This document shows, piece after piece, positions 1 through 8,688 of a stretch of DNA of 64,000 nt. The notes beneath the pieces were generated by a model. That model saw only the letters and a program-made list of their open reading frames with translations, searched no databases and had not been told where the DNA came from. Origin of the DNA: Gemmatimonadota bacterium (GTDB taxonomy: Bacteria; Gemmatimonadota; Gemmatimonadetes; Longimicrobiales; Gaopeijiaceae); contig JAJDUP010000003.1 in NCBI GenBank assembly GCA_022826565.1, forward strand, positions 1 to 64,000, written 5' to 3'. Positions within the stretch are counted from its first letter, which is position 1, and each line of letters begins with the position of its first letter. A program made the position numbers and the translations under genes.

Positions 1-222
1 CTCGGCCAGCGCCACGCCCGCTTGTCCGTTCGCCTCACGTATCGCCATGCCCTCGACGATACTACATTCGGGATCGCGTTACCAGACCCCCCCACGATCC
101 GTTCAGGGGGACGATCACCACGGCTTCACCGAACAGTTACCCCGGACCGTGTCAGCGTCCGCGCTGCCGTGCAGCGGACTGCCGGGATTCTCCCAGTTAT
201 CGCTTGGGCACCTCTCGTCTTG

Positions 223-1503
223 TCAGCCCCCGGCGACCGTGAGACTCACAAGCCGCACCACTCTCAGGACGGGCACATCGACCTCGTCCAACTCGACATA
301 CGCCATCAAGCCGTCAGGCCCGAACGCGTCCGGGATGCGGAAGGAATCCTCAGACAGGGTGCCCAGGTAGCCGCCGGACGGGGTGAGGACATCCACTGGA
401 CCCGGTGATATGCCATCCTCCGCCGATCGCACAATCCAGATCCGATTCTCGTGGTCAACGCCCATCCCACTGATGACGGGCACCTCGGAGCCGAAGTCCA
501 TCTCGGCAACCAGCGACTGTGCGAGCGCCGATGACAGTTCACGGCCCGCTTCGCCCGAGATATCCGGCCCCGTGGCGATCACCTGCGCGCCCCCTCCACC
601 CCTCTCACGCTCCCTCGCCGCCTCCTGCATCTCCGCCGTCACCGGCATGGGGTCGATGGGCCTTTCCAGCACGGTACGCACCGAGCCGTCGTCCGGCCGC
701 ACTATCTTGACCTGGTACCCCACGGAATCGACGACAGCTATCTCCCCGTCGGCCAGAACCGCTGCCAACAGAGGGGGACCGAATATCGTTCTGCGGGGCA
801 GGATTCCGGAGGGCAGCGGTACTTCCATCTCGCCTATCCGGATCGAGACGGCCGCACCCTCGGCGGCATCGGGCGGAGGAGGGGTGTGTGCCCGATAAAC
901 CTCCCTGCTGCCCTGTCCGATCGTGTGGATGTCCACGGCACGGTCTCCCTGTCGCCGAGCGGTGAGCAACCGGCCATCAGGGAAGACGCCAAGCAGGATG
1001 GGCACGGACTGAGACGAAGTGACGATGCCCGGGGACCGTACCGGCTGGGGAGGCTCGCGAATCGCGACCTGTTGCTCAAGGAAGGTGCCGTCGGGTCCGA
1101 ACAGGAGCAGTGCGTCATGGCCGACATCGCGCACGACGATCCGGTTGTCGTGGAGGACGCCGACCCCGATGGCCATGCGGAACTCCCCCGGTCCCTGACC
1201 AGTTCGCGAGATATGGCGGCGAAACTCCCCATCCGAACCCACGACCACAACCCGGTTCTGTCGTCGGTCCAGAATCACCAAGTTGCCGTCGTGGTCGAAG
1301 TGAACCTCCGAGATCTCCGTGAAGGCTTGCCATTCCTCTTCCGAAAGCCCCCCACCAAGGAGGAAGAGCTCCTCCGTCACCGCGACCAGAGGAAGGTCCG
1401 GATCCGAAGTCGCGTCAGGAAGATCGGGCGCGGGGCCGCCGCCGGCACTATCGCAGCCCATCATACAGCAGACCAACACGGGGATCGGGAGCCTGACCAT
1501 CAT
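223..1503 (-). CDS. 6-bladed beta-propeller lipoprotein
   Basis: Predicted secreted lipoprotein of 426 aa. The N-terminus is a short hydrophobic segment ending in a lipobox (CCMMGC) followed by an acidic, Gly/Pro-rich linker. The rest is a repeated-strand propeller with NHL-like blades. It carries the local family signature GQGPGEF after the first blade and the C-terminal block FGPDGLMAYVELDEVDVP. Two ATGs stand in tandem at the start; the GAGG Shine-Dalgarno is better spaced for the second, so the protein may be one residue shorter. The specific function is unknown; propellers of this type are usually ligand- or protein-binding. It is the first of seven members in the window. Confidence 0.85.
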   Translation of the reverse strand: MMVRLPIPVLVCCMMGCDSAGGGPAPDLPDATSDPDLPLVAVTEELFLLGGGLSEEEWQAFTEISEVHFDHDGNLVILDRRQNRVVVVGSDGEFRRHISRTGQGPGEFRMAIGVGVLHDNRIVVRDVGHDALLLFGPDGTFLEQQVAIREPPQPVRSPGIVTSSQSVPILLGVFPDGRLLTARRQGDRAVDIHTIGQGSREVYRAHTPPPPDAAEGAAVSIRIGEMEVPLPSGILPRRTIFGPPLLAAVLADGEIAVVDSVGYQVKIVRPDDGSVRTVLERPIDPMPVTAEMQEAARERERGGGGAQVIATGPDISGEAGRELSSALAQSLVAEMDFGSEVPVISGMGVDHENRIWIVRSAEDGISPGPVDVLTPSGGYLGTLSEDSFRIPDAFGPDGLMAYVELDEVDVPVLRVVRLVSLTVAGG

Positions 1504-2152
1504 TCACCTCGCCGTCATTCATGGGTGCAGACACAGGTATCGATGAATGAAGCTCGCTCCGTCGAGCGCATCTCCGCCAGCCTTGGCCCGCCCGCTCGGG
1601 TCATCCGTCAGCTCGGGGCACCCGCTACCGGGTCGGCGGCATGCTCCCGATGCCGATCCAGAGGCGCACGTGTGAAACCGGGGTGCATGTGCGCGGAAAA
1701 GCGATTCGGACGTGCACGTCTGCGACTTCGCATGCCGTTGTCCGGCTTTCGGTTGCGCCACGGCCTCCGGGGCGGCTGCGCCGCACGGGAAACGGAGGCC
1801 GTGGCCGGAGTACCCACCTTTTTCGATGCCTGGCGTGGCATCGGGGAGGTTGGGATGTGCACGCCATCCCACCTCCCTCGGGGGTCGCTCCGAACCAGCA
1901 ATCCCTGGCGGGAAGGCCAATCGGCGAACAGGAACGAGCATGTCGGGATTTCTCGCCCTGGCCCGCAGCCCCGCGCCGGTGAAACTACTCGCCTCGGGCG
2001 GGGAACGGTGCTACACCGCTTCGAGGCGGCCCTGACAAGTGCGTATTTCGGTCAGGATGGTTGGGGGGGTACTGGGTTGCTCGGGAAGGTCGTGGGGGTC
2101 TACAGTACCGCGTCCGTGCAGCATCGGATCGAACTGGGGACGGGTCTATACC
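1504..2152. other. Gene-free stretch rich in inverted repeats
   Basis: No convincing coding sequence lies in these 650 bases. Open frames here are short, Arg-rich and lack ribosome sites. The middle of the stretch holds three consecutive strong hairpins, listed separately. Confidence 0.5.
1757..1877. repeat. Cluster of three inverted repeats
   Basis: Three hairpins follow each other. (1) GCCACGGCCTCCG at 1757-1769 pairs perfectly with CGGAGGCCGTGGC at 1793-1805, with a GGCG/CGCC stem inside its loop. (2) CGATGCC at 1824-1830 pairs with GGCATCG at 1837-1843. (3) GAGGTTGGGATG pairs with CATCCCACCTC at about 1845-1875 with one bulged T. None has a U-tract, so simple intrinsic terminators are unlikely. 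A structured RNA or small repeat element is possible. Confidence 0.5.
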
Positions 2153-2383
2153 GTGAGCGACAGCGGAATCATCGGGCAAGCCTACGGGCGGAAGATACAC
2201 GCCCGCGAGGTGGTCGCCATCGACGAAGCCGGGGACGGCTTGTGTTGGGTCCGCCTGACCCGGTTCGGCGACGAGTGGCTTCTGATTCGGTCGGATGCCC
2301 GCGACGTGTCGCGCGCGGTGCGGAAGCTCCGCCAGATTCCGGCGGGCGAGCAGTCGGACCGGTTCCCGGAGGTCGGGCCGTGA
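2153..2383 (+). CDS. Small hypothetical protein
   Basis: About 76 aa, using the GTG at 2153 (VSDSGIIGQAYGRKI). The frame is open further upstream, but the protein-like composition begins here. It is mixed and charged, with a VVAIDEAGDGLCWVRL core that looks like a small beta-rich domain. Its stop overlaps the start of a 24-codon frame (GTGA), suggesting translational coupling. The family is not recognised, and the gene call rests on composition and coupling only. Confidence 0.4.
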   Translation: MSDSGIIGQAYGRKIHAREVVAIDEAGDGLCWVRLTRFGDEWLLIRSDARDVSRAVRKLRQIPAGEQSDRFPEVGP

Positions 2384-2454
2384 GCCTCCTCTCCTACCTT
2401 GCCCTCGGGGGGCTGGCCGCCGCGCGCCGCCTGTTTCGTCGTCGGCGTCGGTAG
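2380..2454 (+). CDS. Candidate 24-aa membrane micropeptide
   Basis: GTG start overlapping the TGA stop of the preceding small gene. The product has a hydrophobic Leu/Ala/Gly stretch followed by a very basic end (RRLFRRRRR), as in single-pass small membrane peptides with a cytoplasmic positive tail. It has no homology support and is too short for ordinary gene finders. The coupling and composition are the only evidence. Confidence 0.3.
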   Translation: MSLLSYLALGGLAAARRLFRRRRR

Positions 2455-2606
2455 CCCGCGAACGTTCGCCACACGTCGCGCTTCGGACCGGCCGCGTTCG
2501 TGATCACCGCCTTCATCGGGCGATGTGGACGTACGGTGCCAATCACTTCCCCGGGACAACGGGGCGCCATCTCTAGCGTCATCGGGTTTGACGCCCTTAC
2601 CACTCG

Positions 2607-2957
2607 TCATCCTCTGCGGAGGGGCGTTCCAAGGAGGCTTGAAGCACCCGCCAACGCTTCCAACATGCCCGATATGTAGGCGTCCCGGCTAACGCCTCCC
2701 TTCTCGCCGCTCATCGTCTCGGTGAGCTCCGAGGCGATGTTGGCTATGAAATGGCGCACTTCCTGTTGGCTCTGGAGGTCATGCGCTTGGAATGTGTAGC
2801 CGAAAAGCAGGAGCAACGTGGCGCTGTAACCCAGATGTTGTTTCTCCGCCTTGGAAGGGCCGAAGCGAGGCCCCTGCTTAAGTTGCCTTAAGAGGCTGGA
2901 AACGACCGCTTGCGGGTCGGGAAGGCGTGAAGATGCCTCGCTGCGAGTCGCCGACAT
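2607..2957 (-). CDS. Hypothetical helical protein
   Basis: 116 aa, starting MSATRSEASSRLPDP. The start at 2957 is chosen because AAGGAGAG lies about 8 nt upstream; the frame stays open upstream, but that part is Arg/Pro-rich and not protein-like. It is mostly predicted helix, with no signal peptide and no clear membrane span (LGYSATLLLLFGYTF is a moderately hydrophobic helix). It ends close to the stop of the small plus-strand genes, convergently. The family is not recognised. Confidence 0.6.
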   Translation of the reverse strand: MSATRSEASSRLPDPQAVVSSLLRQLKQGPRFGPSKAEKQHLGYSATLLLLFGYTFQAHDLQSQQEVRHFIANIASELTETMSGEKGGVSRDAYISGMLEALAGASSLLGTPLRRG

Positions 2958-3273
2958 TCTTCTTCTCTCCTTCGGGAAGGGTCTCGTTAGGCGGGTGTCC
3001 CCGTAACTGTTCCAGCAGGCCGCCTCACCGGGTTCCGGCCCCGCTCGGCGAGCAGCTGTAGCTCCGCCGGCATTCGTGAATGCCATCATTTGATTCGTGG
3101 ACGGACCGCACGATCTGCGCGCCTTGCAACCTCGCGCCGAGCGCGCGCGTCGTCCAGCGAAGCCGACGGGCGACCGACGACGGATGGCTGTGCCCCCTCT
3201 GGCCGGACCATGAGGAGGTGACGGCCGCAGCGGCCCTGGCGGAATTGGGCAATACCGACCTGCCACCATCCGC

Positions 3274-4533
3274 TCACCTAACCTCCACCCACAATCGGCT
3301 CACGACGAGCGTCGGCACGTCGAGTTCATCGCGTTCCATATGGGCTACAAGACCGTCGGGTCCGAAGGTGGCTGGCATCGCCGGTTGGCCGACAGCGAGC
3401 GTGCCCAGGTACTCGCGATCCGCACTGAAAACATCAATCGGCCCATCGTCATTCCAAGGATCCTCTCCGCGGCGCTGGATCCACAACCCGCCGTCCCAAG
3501 TGACCGCTATCCCCCGTACCACCGGGACTTCGTGGTAGAACGTGCGATCCCGAATCCTTTGGCGGCTCTCCTCGGGATCCCGCGGCGGCAAAGGCCCGGC
3601 TGATGGGGAACCCCCTGCCAACCGGTCCTCAAGCTGTTGAAGGTGGGAGGCGATCGTCCCCTGCCGGATGCGTTGGGATACCGCCTCCGGCGAGAGCGGC
3701 CGCGTCAGCACGTCGAGCAACGATCCATCGGGGCGTGTGAACTTGATGGCGTAGGCCGAGGAGTCCGAGTAGGCGATGGTGCCGTCAGGCAGCACGTCCC
3801 AGTAAAACCCCGGCTCGAAGTACCGGTCTTCCATCGACGCGACCACCTTCGGCCAGTCCTCCAGGGCCGTGGATGAGAACGGTTCGGGGCGAGGCGCCCT
3901 CCATCCCTGCAGAATCGGCTCTTGCACGATCACATCGCCGGAGATGCCCAACGTTTCGAGCGCGCGGTCGTCGGCCCACGGCGGTGTCTCGTCTTCCTCG
4001 TACCCCATAAGCCGATTCATGCTGTTCATCATCTCAACAAGCACACGGTCGACCCCTTGCGCGATGAGCCTGTCGCCCAGCGGATCGGCCCGAATCTCGT
4101 CGTGACCGAGGGCAAAGGACAGTGGTCTGTCGTCGCCAGCCAGCCTGACGAACCGCTCAAGCTCGCCGTCCGGGCTGAACACCTGGATCGCCGAATGTTC
4201 CGTGTCGGGCACTGCGAAGCGGCCGTCGCGCCACACCGCGATTACCTTCACGTGTTGAAATTCGCCCGGCCCCTCGCCCTCGCGACCGACGATGCGCACG
4301 AGCTGGCCATCGGGACCGATGACGACGACCCGCTTATTCAGAATATCCAGCACCAACAGGTTGCCAACCCCATCGAAGCTCACTTCCAACCAGGGCTGGA
4401 AGAAAGCCCACTCCTGCGCATTCACGCCGCCCACGCGGTAGATCTCGGTCAGGTCTGCGGTCAGCGGACGGTCCTGCGCTGCAACCGGGGTTGCGAGGAG
4501 GGTGGCTACGATTGGGTAGGTGGCTCTTCTCAC
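3274..4533 (-). CDS. Secreted 6-bladed beta-propeller protein
   Basis: About 419 aa from a GTG at 4533, preceded by AGGAAGG at good spacing. This gives a clean signal peptide (VRRATYPIVATLLATPVAAQ) with a predicted cleavage after AQ, so it is secreted rather than lipidated. It carries the family signatures GREGEGPGEF and FGPDGLVAHMERDELDVP and blade repeats throughout. It is closest in layout to the propellers at 223 and 60620. The role is unknown; a binding or scaffold function outside the inner membrane is inferred. Confidence 0.85.
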   Translation of the reverse strand: MRRATYPIVATLLATPVAAQDRPLTADLTEIYRVGGVNAQEWAFFQPWLEVSFDGVGNLLVLDILNKRVVVIGPDGQLVRIVGREGEGPGEFQHVKVIAVWRDGRFAVPDTEHSAIQVFSPDGELERFVRLAGDDRPLSFALGHDEIRADPLGDRLIAQGVDRVLVEMMNSMNRLMGYEEDETPPWADDRALETLGISGDVIVQEPILQGWRAPRPEPFSSTALEDWPKVVASMEDRYFEPGFYWDVLPDGTIAYSDSSAYAIKFTRPDGSLLDVLTRPLSPEAVSQRIRQGTIASHLQQLEDRLAGGSPSAGPLPPRDPEESRQRIRDRTFYHEVPVVRGIAVTWDGGLWIQRRGEDPWNDDGPIDVFSADREYLGTLAVGQPAMPATFGPDGLVAHMERDELDVPTLVVSRLWVEVR

Positions 4534-4772
4534 GTTAGGCCTTCCTGGCTTCTGGGCCGAATCTTCAGAATCTGAGCGTGGCGATTGCTGCAAGCTAAGC
4601 TAAGGTATGCTGCGGTCACCAATACCCGGCCATGGTCTGTTGCTCGGGGGCGGCGTGGCACTCCAGTTCGGCGATCCCCTTACTTCCTGTCGTACTGCAT
4701 GCGAACGCCGCCTCGGGGAGGCCGGTCGGGACCTGAGTGAGGGGACTGGCTCACGACCTTTAGTTGTCGCAA

Positions 4773-4804
4773 GCAAGCCAGCAAGCCAGCAAGCCAGCAA
4801 GCCG
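4773..4804. repeat. 8-bp tandem repeat (GCAAGCCA x4)
   Basis: Four head-to-tail copies of GCAAGCCA, the last ending in G. This is a simple-sequence repeat in non-coding DNA. It is too short and has no spacers, so it is not a CRISPR. Confidence 0.8.
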
Positions 4805-4831
4805 ACGCCGTGTTGAACACGGCGGTCTGGC

Positions 4832-4853
4832 AAGGGGAGGCTCCGCTCCCCTT
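4832..4853. repeat. Hairpin (AAGGGGAG stem)
   Basis: Perfect 8-bp stem AAGGGGAG / CTCCCCTT around the loop GCTCCG. No U-tract follows. It may be part of a repeat module together with the hairpin at 4876. Confidence 0.5.
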
Positions 4854-4875
4854 AGACCCCTTGGGTTTCCGGACC

Positions 4876-4907
4876 GGTTTCGGCGGCGGAGGGCCGCCTC
4901 CAAAACC
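4876..4907. repeat. Hairpin (GGTTT...AAACC)
   Basis: An imperfect 14-bp stem with outer GGTTT / AAACC and inner GGCGG / CCGCC arms around an AGGG loop. A terminator-like fold without a U-tract. Confidence 0.4.
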
Positions 4908-5038
4908 GCGTCCTAAATCGCGCCGATGGCTGTCCGGCGGCGGCCAGCGAACTGCGCGCATCGGCGCGGGGCCTCTTGAAAGAGCGGTTTCACCGACCCC
5001 GACCTCACCCCTCCCGCCCGGCCCTATCCGTCGAACTG

Positions 5039-5476
5039 TTACACGAGGTTGCCAACGGGCACACCGGCGATTCGCAGGACGACCTTCCCCGAACCGGGTC
5101 CGCAGAACTGTCGGTAGCGCGTCCTGACCAGGACGAGGTCGAAGACGCGGGGGACTCGGTCGGGTATGCCTCGCAGGTGTCGCCGTTTGCATCGTAGGCG
5201 AGCACGGCGGAAGCTGCACCGGATCCGACTCCGTCAACGACTTCGAGATCACCAGGGTAAAGATGTGGTTCCGGCACCCCGTCGGCGAAGGATACGGAGA
5301 TGGTCAGCCGGTCTCCGTCTATGGCTGCCGAGTTCACCTCATAGGGGTCGTTCCCGTGTCGCGGCCGTCGTCGACCACCACGTTGTTTCGGGTATATTCG
5401 GTTCAGTCGGCGATTCGCGGCAGCCGGGCGCGGCGAGCAGCCCGAGCAGGAGCGCGACCGAGGCCGCGCACCTTAC
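5039..5476 (-). pseudogene. Decayed small lipoprotein gene
   Basis: Three pieces of one apparent protein lie in different frames. The first is a lipoprotein signal (VRCAASVALLLGLLAAPGC). The second is DPYEVNSAAIDGDRLTISV through LAYDANGDTCEAYPTE. The third is RVFDLVLVRTRYRQF ... VVLRIAGVPVGNLV with a TAA at 5041-5039. At least two frameshifts separate them, and no good start codon or ribosome site precedes the signal peptide. The middle and last parts read as one small secreted beta-domain. Unknown family; sequencing error cannot be excluded. Confidence 0.55.
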
Positions 5477-5864
5477 GGCGGAAGCCCGATAATCCGTGAG
5501 TCCGGGTGTCATTGATCGCTCCGTATCGGAATGACCGGCCCAATCGCCGCCGTGCCATTCGAGTCGTCCGCACGATCAAAGAAGCGATATGGCACCGACA
5601 CGCCGCGCGGTGGCACCGACAAGTGCGCTGGATCGGCGGAGAGAAGGGAATGGTGAGCACCAAGGCGGCCCGAAGCGGGCGCGCGTGCCGGGCCGCTTGT
5701 TCTTCCGAAGTTCATGGTTAGTACCGCCCCTAGCCGACCAGATGGTGGCCGCCGCGGACGTTGCGGGCTAAGATAACGGGCCGATGCCGATGCATGAATA
5801 GGTAACGATCTATTGGCGGCAACTCCCTCTATTGAGGGCTGACATGGGTCGCCAGCTTTCAAGA
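5477..5864. other. Non-coding upstream region of the LRR gene
   Basis: No gene is supported in this stretch. The AT-richer segment around 5770-5820 probably holds the promoter of the downstream LRR lipoprotein, but no clear -35/-10 pair could be fixed. Confidence 0.35.
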
Positions 5865-5955
5865 ATCGGTCTGGACCTTCGAGGCGCCCGAGCGGCTCCG
5901 GCGCTCACAAAACGCCCTGCAATGAAGCGAGGATGCCGCCATGTGCGGTTTGGCC
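5865..5955 (+). repeat. Leader repeat, copy 1
   Basis: Shares a stretch with 8009-8088: ATCGGTCTGGACC, then GAGGCGCCCGA, a GGCGCTCACAAA block, the GAGG ribosome site, GCCGCCATGTG and the first codons (both proteins begin M-C-x-x-A). Inside it GCGCC / GGCGC forms a short hairpin in both copies. It acts as the 5' leader and ribosome-binding region of the LRR lipoprotein gene. Confidence 0.7.
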
Positions 5956-8058
5956 AGCGTTCGCTTGAGGACTTGGCGGATGGTAGAGCGCGAGCAATGG
6001 ACCGCCACGGGTATTGTCACATGCGCTGCCATGCTGTCGGTGGCCCTTTGGGCCGTAGCCTGCGGTGACGGAGCCGTTGAGCCGCCTCCCGATGCGCCCC
6101 GCCCGACGACGGTCACGGTGACCCCGGCGTCGGCCGTGCTGTCCGCCTTGGGCGCCACGGTGCAGCTTTCGGTCGAAGTGCGCGACCAGAATGACCAGGT
6201 CGTGGTGGGTGTGGCGGTAACTTGGGCAAGCGGCAACGCATCGGTCGCGACGGTGGATGCGTCGGGCCTTGTGACGGCTGTGGCGAACGGGACCACAACG
6301 ATCACGGCGACGGCGGGTTCGGTCTCGGGAACCGCGGCGGTGACGGCGATGGAGAGCCCTGACCGCGCGACTCTGGTGGCCTTTTATCACGCGACGGGAG
6401 GCCCCAACTGGTGGAACTCGGAGAAGTGGCTGACGGACGCACCGCTCGATCAGTGGCACGGCATCCGCGTGGATGATCCCCACACGGGTCGCGTAGTAGA
6501 GATCCTCTTGCAGGACAACAACCTCGCCGGCCCGATTCCGCCGGAGATCGGGAGCCTTGCTGCCCTCACCACCCTCGACGTGTGGCGAAACGAAGTCGCT
6601 GGCCCGATTCCGCCGGAGATCGGGAATCTCACTGACCTGAGACGCCTGAACCTGCACTCAACCTGGCTCACTGGCGGAATCCCTCCAGAGGTCGGAAATC
6701 TCACGGAACTCACTGTTTTGGACCTGTCGTATAGTCGGCTTACGGGCCCGATCCCTCCAGAACTCGGCAACCTCGCCAACCTGCAATCGCTGAGCCTCAG
6801 GTTCAATGACCTTACGGGCCAGATCCCGCCGGAGCTTGGCGACCTCGCCAAGCTGCGGAGCTTGCTCCTCGAGGCGAACAAACTCTCGGGCGAGATCCCG
6901 GCCGCACTCGCAAACCTGGGCAATCTGGAGGCACTGGATCTTGCCTCCAACCGGCTAACGGGTGCGATCCCGGCGGGGATTGGCGACCTGAGCAACCTGC
7001 GCTATCTGTCCCTCGGGCTCCTTCTAAGGGGTCGGCGCAACCGTCTAACGGGCTCGATCCCGCCCGCACTCGGCAACCTGGGCAATCTGGAATTCCTGAA
7101 TCTCTCCGGCAACCAGCTGACCGGTGCGATTCCGGCGGACCTCGCCAACCTGGGCAGCTTGGAAGACCTGAATCTCGCCTTCAACCGGTTGACGGGTGCG
7201 ATCCCAGTGTGGCTCGGCAACCTGAGCAGCCTGGCACGGCTGAGTCTCGACGGCAACCTGATATCGGGCCCGATCCCGCTCGAACTCGGCAACCTTGACC
7301 GTCTGTGGGAACTGACTCTCTCCGAGAACGACCTGACCGGCCCCCTGCCAGCGGACCTCGCCAACCCTCAACGTCTTACGCTTCTCATTCTCGACCAGAA
7401 CAGGCTGGCGGGCGCGATCCCGGACAGATTCCTCGAACTGAACGAGCTGGCGGTCTTCGCGTTCGAAGCGAACGCTGGCCTCTGCGCCCCGGGCATCACG
7501 GACTTCGACGCTTGGCTGAACGGAATCGTGGACGCCAGAGGGCCCTACTGCAACGAATCGGACGCAAAGGTGCTGAAAGACCTGTACGAGGCCTCTGGGG
7601 GACGGAACTGGACGAACTCCGACGGCTGGCTTCAAACTCCCGTTCTGGACGAATGGCACGGCGTGTCCGCCGACGATCTCGGTCGGGTGGTTACGCTCGA
7701 CCTGACCCGCAATGGCCTGACCGGACGCCTGCCGGCCGACTTGGGGAATCTGGCGGAAATGACCGCCTTGCGGATCGTCGGCAACGCCCTGTCCGGCCCG
7801 TTGCCATTTTCCCTGACCCGGCTGGCGCTGGTCGAACTCCACTACGCTGACACGAGCCTATGCGTCCCGGCCGACGCGACGTTCCAGACCTGGCTGCGGG
7901 GGATCACGTCACACGAGGGTACCGGCGTGGTTTGCGATGGCCAGTCGGAGCTCACGGCCCAGGGCTGGTACGCTGGACCCGTTGTGTCGTGGGTGGACAG
8001 AAGGCTGTATCGGTCTGGACCATTGAGGCGCCCGAACGACTCAGGCGCTCACAAATGA
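5941..8058 (+). CDS. LRR lipoprotein with BIG2 domain
   Basis: 705 aa surface-type lipoprotein. Order: signal with lipobox (WAVAC, near residue 40), a Pro-rich linker, one BIG2/Ig-like domain (about 55-135, TVTVTPASAVLSALGATVQ), an LRR cap (TGGPNWWNSEKWL...WHGI), about a dozen plant-type leucine-rich repeats (LTGPIPPELGNL consensus), then a second copy of the cap (SGGRNWTNSDGWL...WHGV) with two more repeats. LRR arrays of this kind bind proteins or glycans. The last ~15 residues (SGPLRRPNDSGAHK) are encoded by the second leader repeat, so the C-terminus was reshaped by that repeat. Confidence 0.85.
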   Translation: MCGLASVRLRTWRMVEREQWTATGIVTCAAMLSVALWAVACGDGAVEPPPDAPRPTTVTVTPASAVLSALGATVQLSVEVRDQNDQVVVGVAVTWASGNASVATVDASGLVTAVANGTTTITATAGSVSGTAAVTAMESPDRATLVAFYHATGGPNWWNSEKWLTDAPLDQWHGIRVDDPHTGRVVEILLQDNNLAGPIPPEIGSLAALTTLDVWRNEVAGPIPPEIGNLTDLRRLNLHSTWLTGGIPPEVGNLTELTVLDLSYSRLTGPIPPELGNLANLQSLSLRFNDLTGQIPPELGDLAKLRSLLLEANKLSGEIPAALANLGNLEALDLASNRLTGAIPAGIGDLSNLRYLSLGLLLRGRRNRLTGSIPPALGNLGNLEFLNLSGNQLTGAIPADLANLGSLEDLNLAFNRLTGAIPVWLGNLSSLARLSLDGNLISGPIPLELGNLDRLWELTLSENDLTGPLPADLANPQRLTLLILDQNRLAGAIPDRFLELNELAVFAFEANAGLCAPGITDFDAWLNGIVDARGPYCNESDAKVLKDLYEASGGRNWTNSDGWLQTPVLDEWHGVSADDLGRVVTLDLTRNGLTGRLPADLGNLAEMTALRIVGNALSGPLPFSLTRLALVELHYADTSLCVPADATFQTWLRGITSHEGTGVVCDGQSELTAQGWYAGPVVSWVDRRLYRSGPLRRPNDSGAHK

Positions 8059-8088
8059 GGCGAGGAGGCCGCCATGTGTGATTTCGCC
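8009..8088 (+). repeat. Leader repeat, copy 2
   Basis: Second copy of the leader found at 5865-5955. It overlaps the 3' end of the LRR gene and supplies the ribosome site (GAGGAGG) and first codons of the next gene. Differences from copy 1 are scattered substitutions plus an indel after CTCACAAA. Confidence 0.7.
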
Positions 8089-8688
8089 AGGGCTTCGCGA
8101 CGACGCTGCGCCGCCGTCGGGCTTACCAATTCCGTGGAGCGAGGTCGAATCAGCACGTTGCCACGGCGTACTCATGTCTTCCGACTGTCGGTGGCCTGGC
8201 TGGCCGTGTTGCCTTGGCAGGTTCAAGCGCAGGAGCCACCGGATCGTCAGGAGGAACTGGGCCGCTTCGTGCTCGAAGCCGGGATCGTGGGGGGTAGCAG
8301 TGGGTGTCCCGGACACTACGTTGGCATCAACGGGCAGGTCGCGGGACCGGTGTCGCTGTACGGGATGGTGGAGAACTACCGGTGCGCCGAGCGGACCGAA
8401 GCCTTCGACCCCAAGGGCGACGCCATCAGCGGGACCATAATCTACCCTGGTCGGGTCGCGTCGGACATTCGGTTCGGCGCGGAGGTTTTGCTCGGACGTG
8501 ACAGTTGGCTCGTTCGCCCAGCGTTGCGCGCGGGGATCCTGTATGGCAGCGGGAATTACGTTGGGCCGACCGGCGGTGCGAGCCTGACGTTCGGACGACG
8601 CTACGGCGCTCGCTTCATCCTCCACTTCGAGGAGTGCGGCAGCACAACCTGCGAGCGCTTCCAGATGGGCGGATACGTCTCGTTCTGA
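8074..8688 (+). CDS. Putative outer-membrane barrel-like protein
   Basis: 204 aa. A signal-like segment (HVFRLSVAWLAVLPWQVQAQ) lies unusually late, at about residues 35-53, so either the protein has a long N-tail or translation starts downstream. The start at 8074 is kept because the leader-repeat ribosome site GAGGAGG precedes it. The mature part is Gly/aromatic-rich alternating beta sequence ending in Phe (GGYVSF), typical of small barrels. Two Cys pairs may form disulfides. It is probably co-transcribed with the LRR gene 15 nt upstream. Function unknown. Confidence 0.6.
   Translation: MCDFARASRRRCAAVGLTNSVERGRISTLPRRTHVFRLSVAWLAVLPWQVQAQEPPDRQEELGRFVLEAGIVGGSSGCPGHYVGINGQVAGPVSLYGMVENYRCAERTEAFDPKGDAISGTIIYPGRVASDIRFGAEVLLGRDSWLVRPALRAGILYGSGNYVGPTGGASLTFGRRYGARFILHFEECGSTTCERFQMGGYVSF

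Larger units (their letters stand above)
4534..5038. other. Non-coding stretch with tandem repeat and hairpins
   Basis: No gene is supported. The stretch contains an 8-bp tandem repeat and two strong hairpins (listed separately), then a pseudogene on the minus strand. Confidence 0.45.

Noticed and set aside
1..48. Possible 5' end of a minus-strand gene (MAIREANGQAGVALAE)
   Set aside because: Only 16 codons are visible and the ribosome site is too close to the ATG; not enough to call a gene.
3080..3273. Short plus-strand frame (WLCPLWPDHEEVTAAAALAE)
   Set aside because: Protein-like in part but without start, ribosome site or recognisable family; could be a fragment only.
4773..4804. CRISPR-like array
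   Set aside because: Repeats are 8 bp and contiguous, with no spacers.
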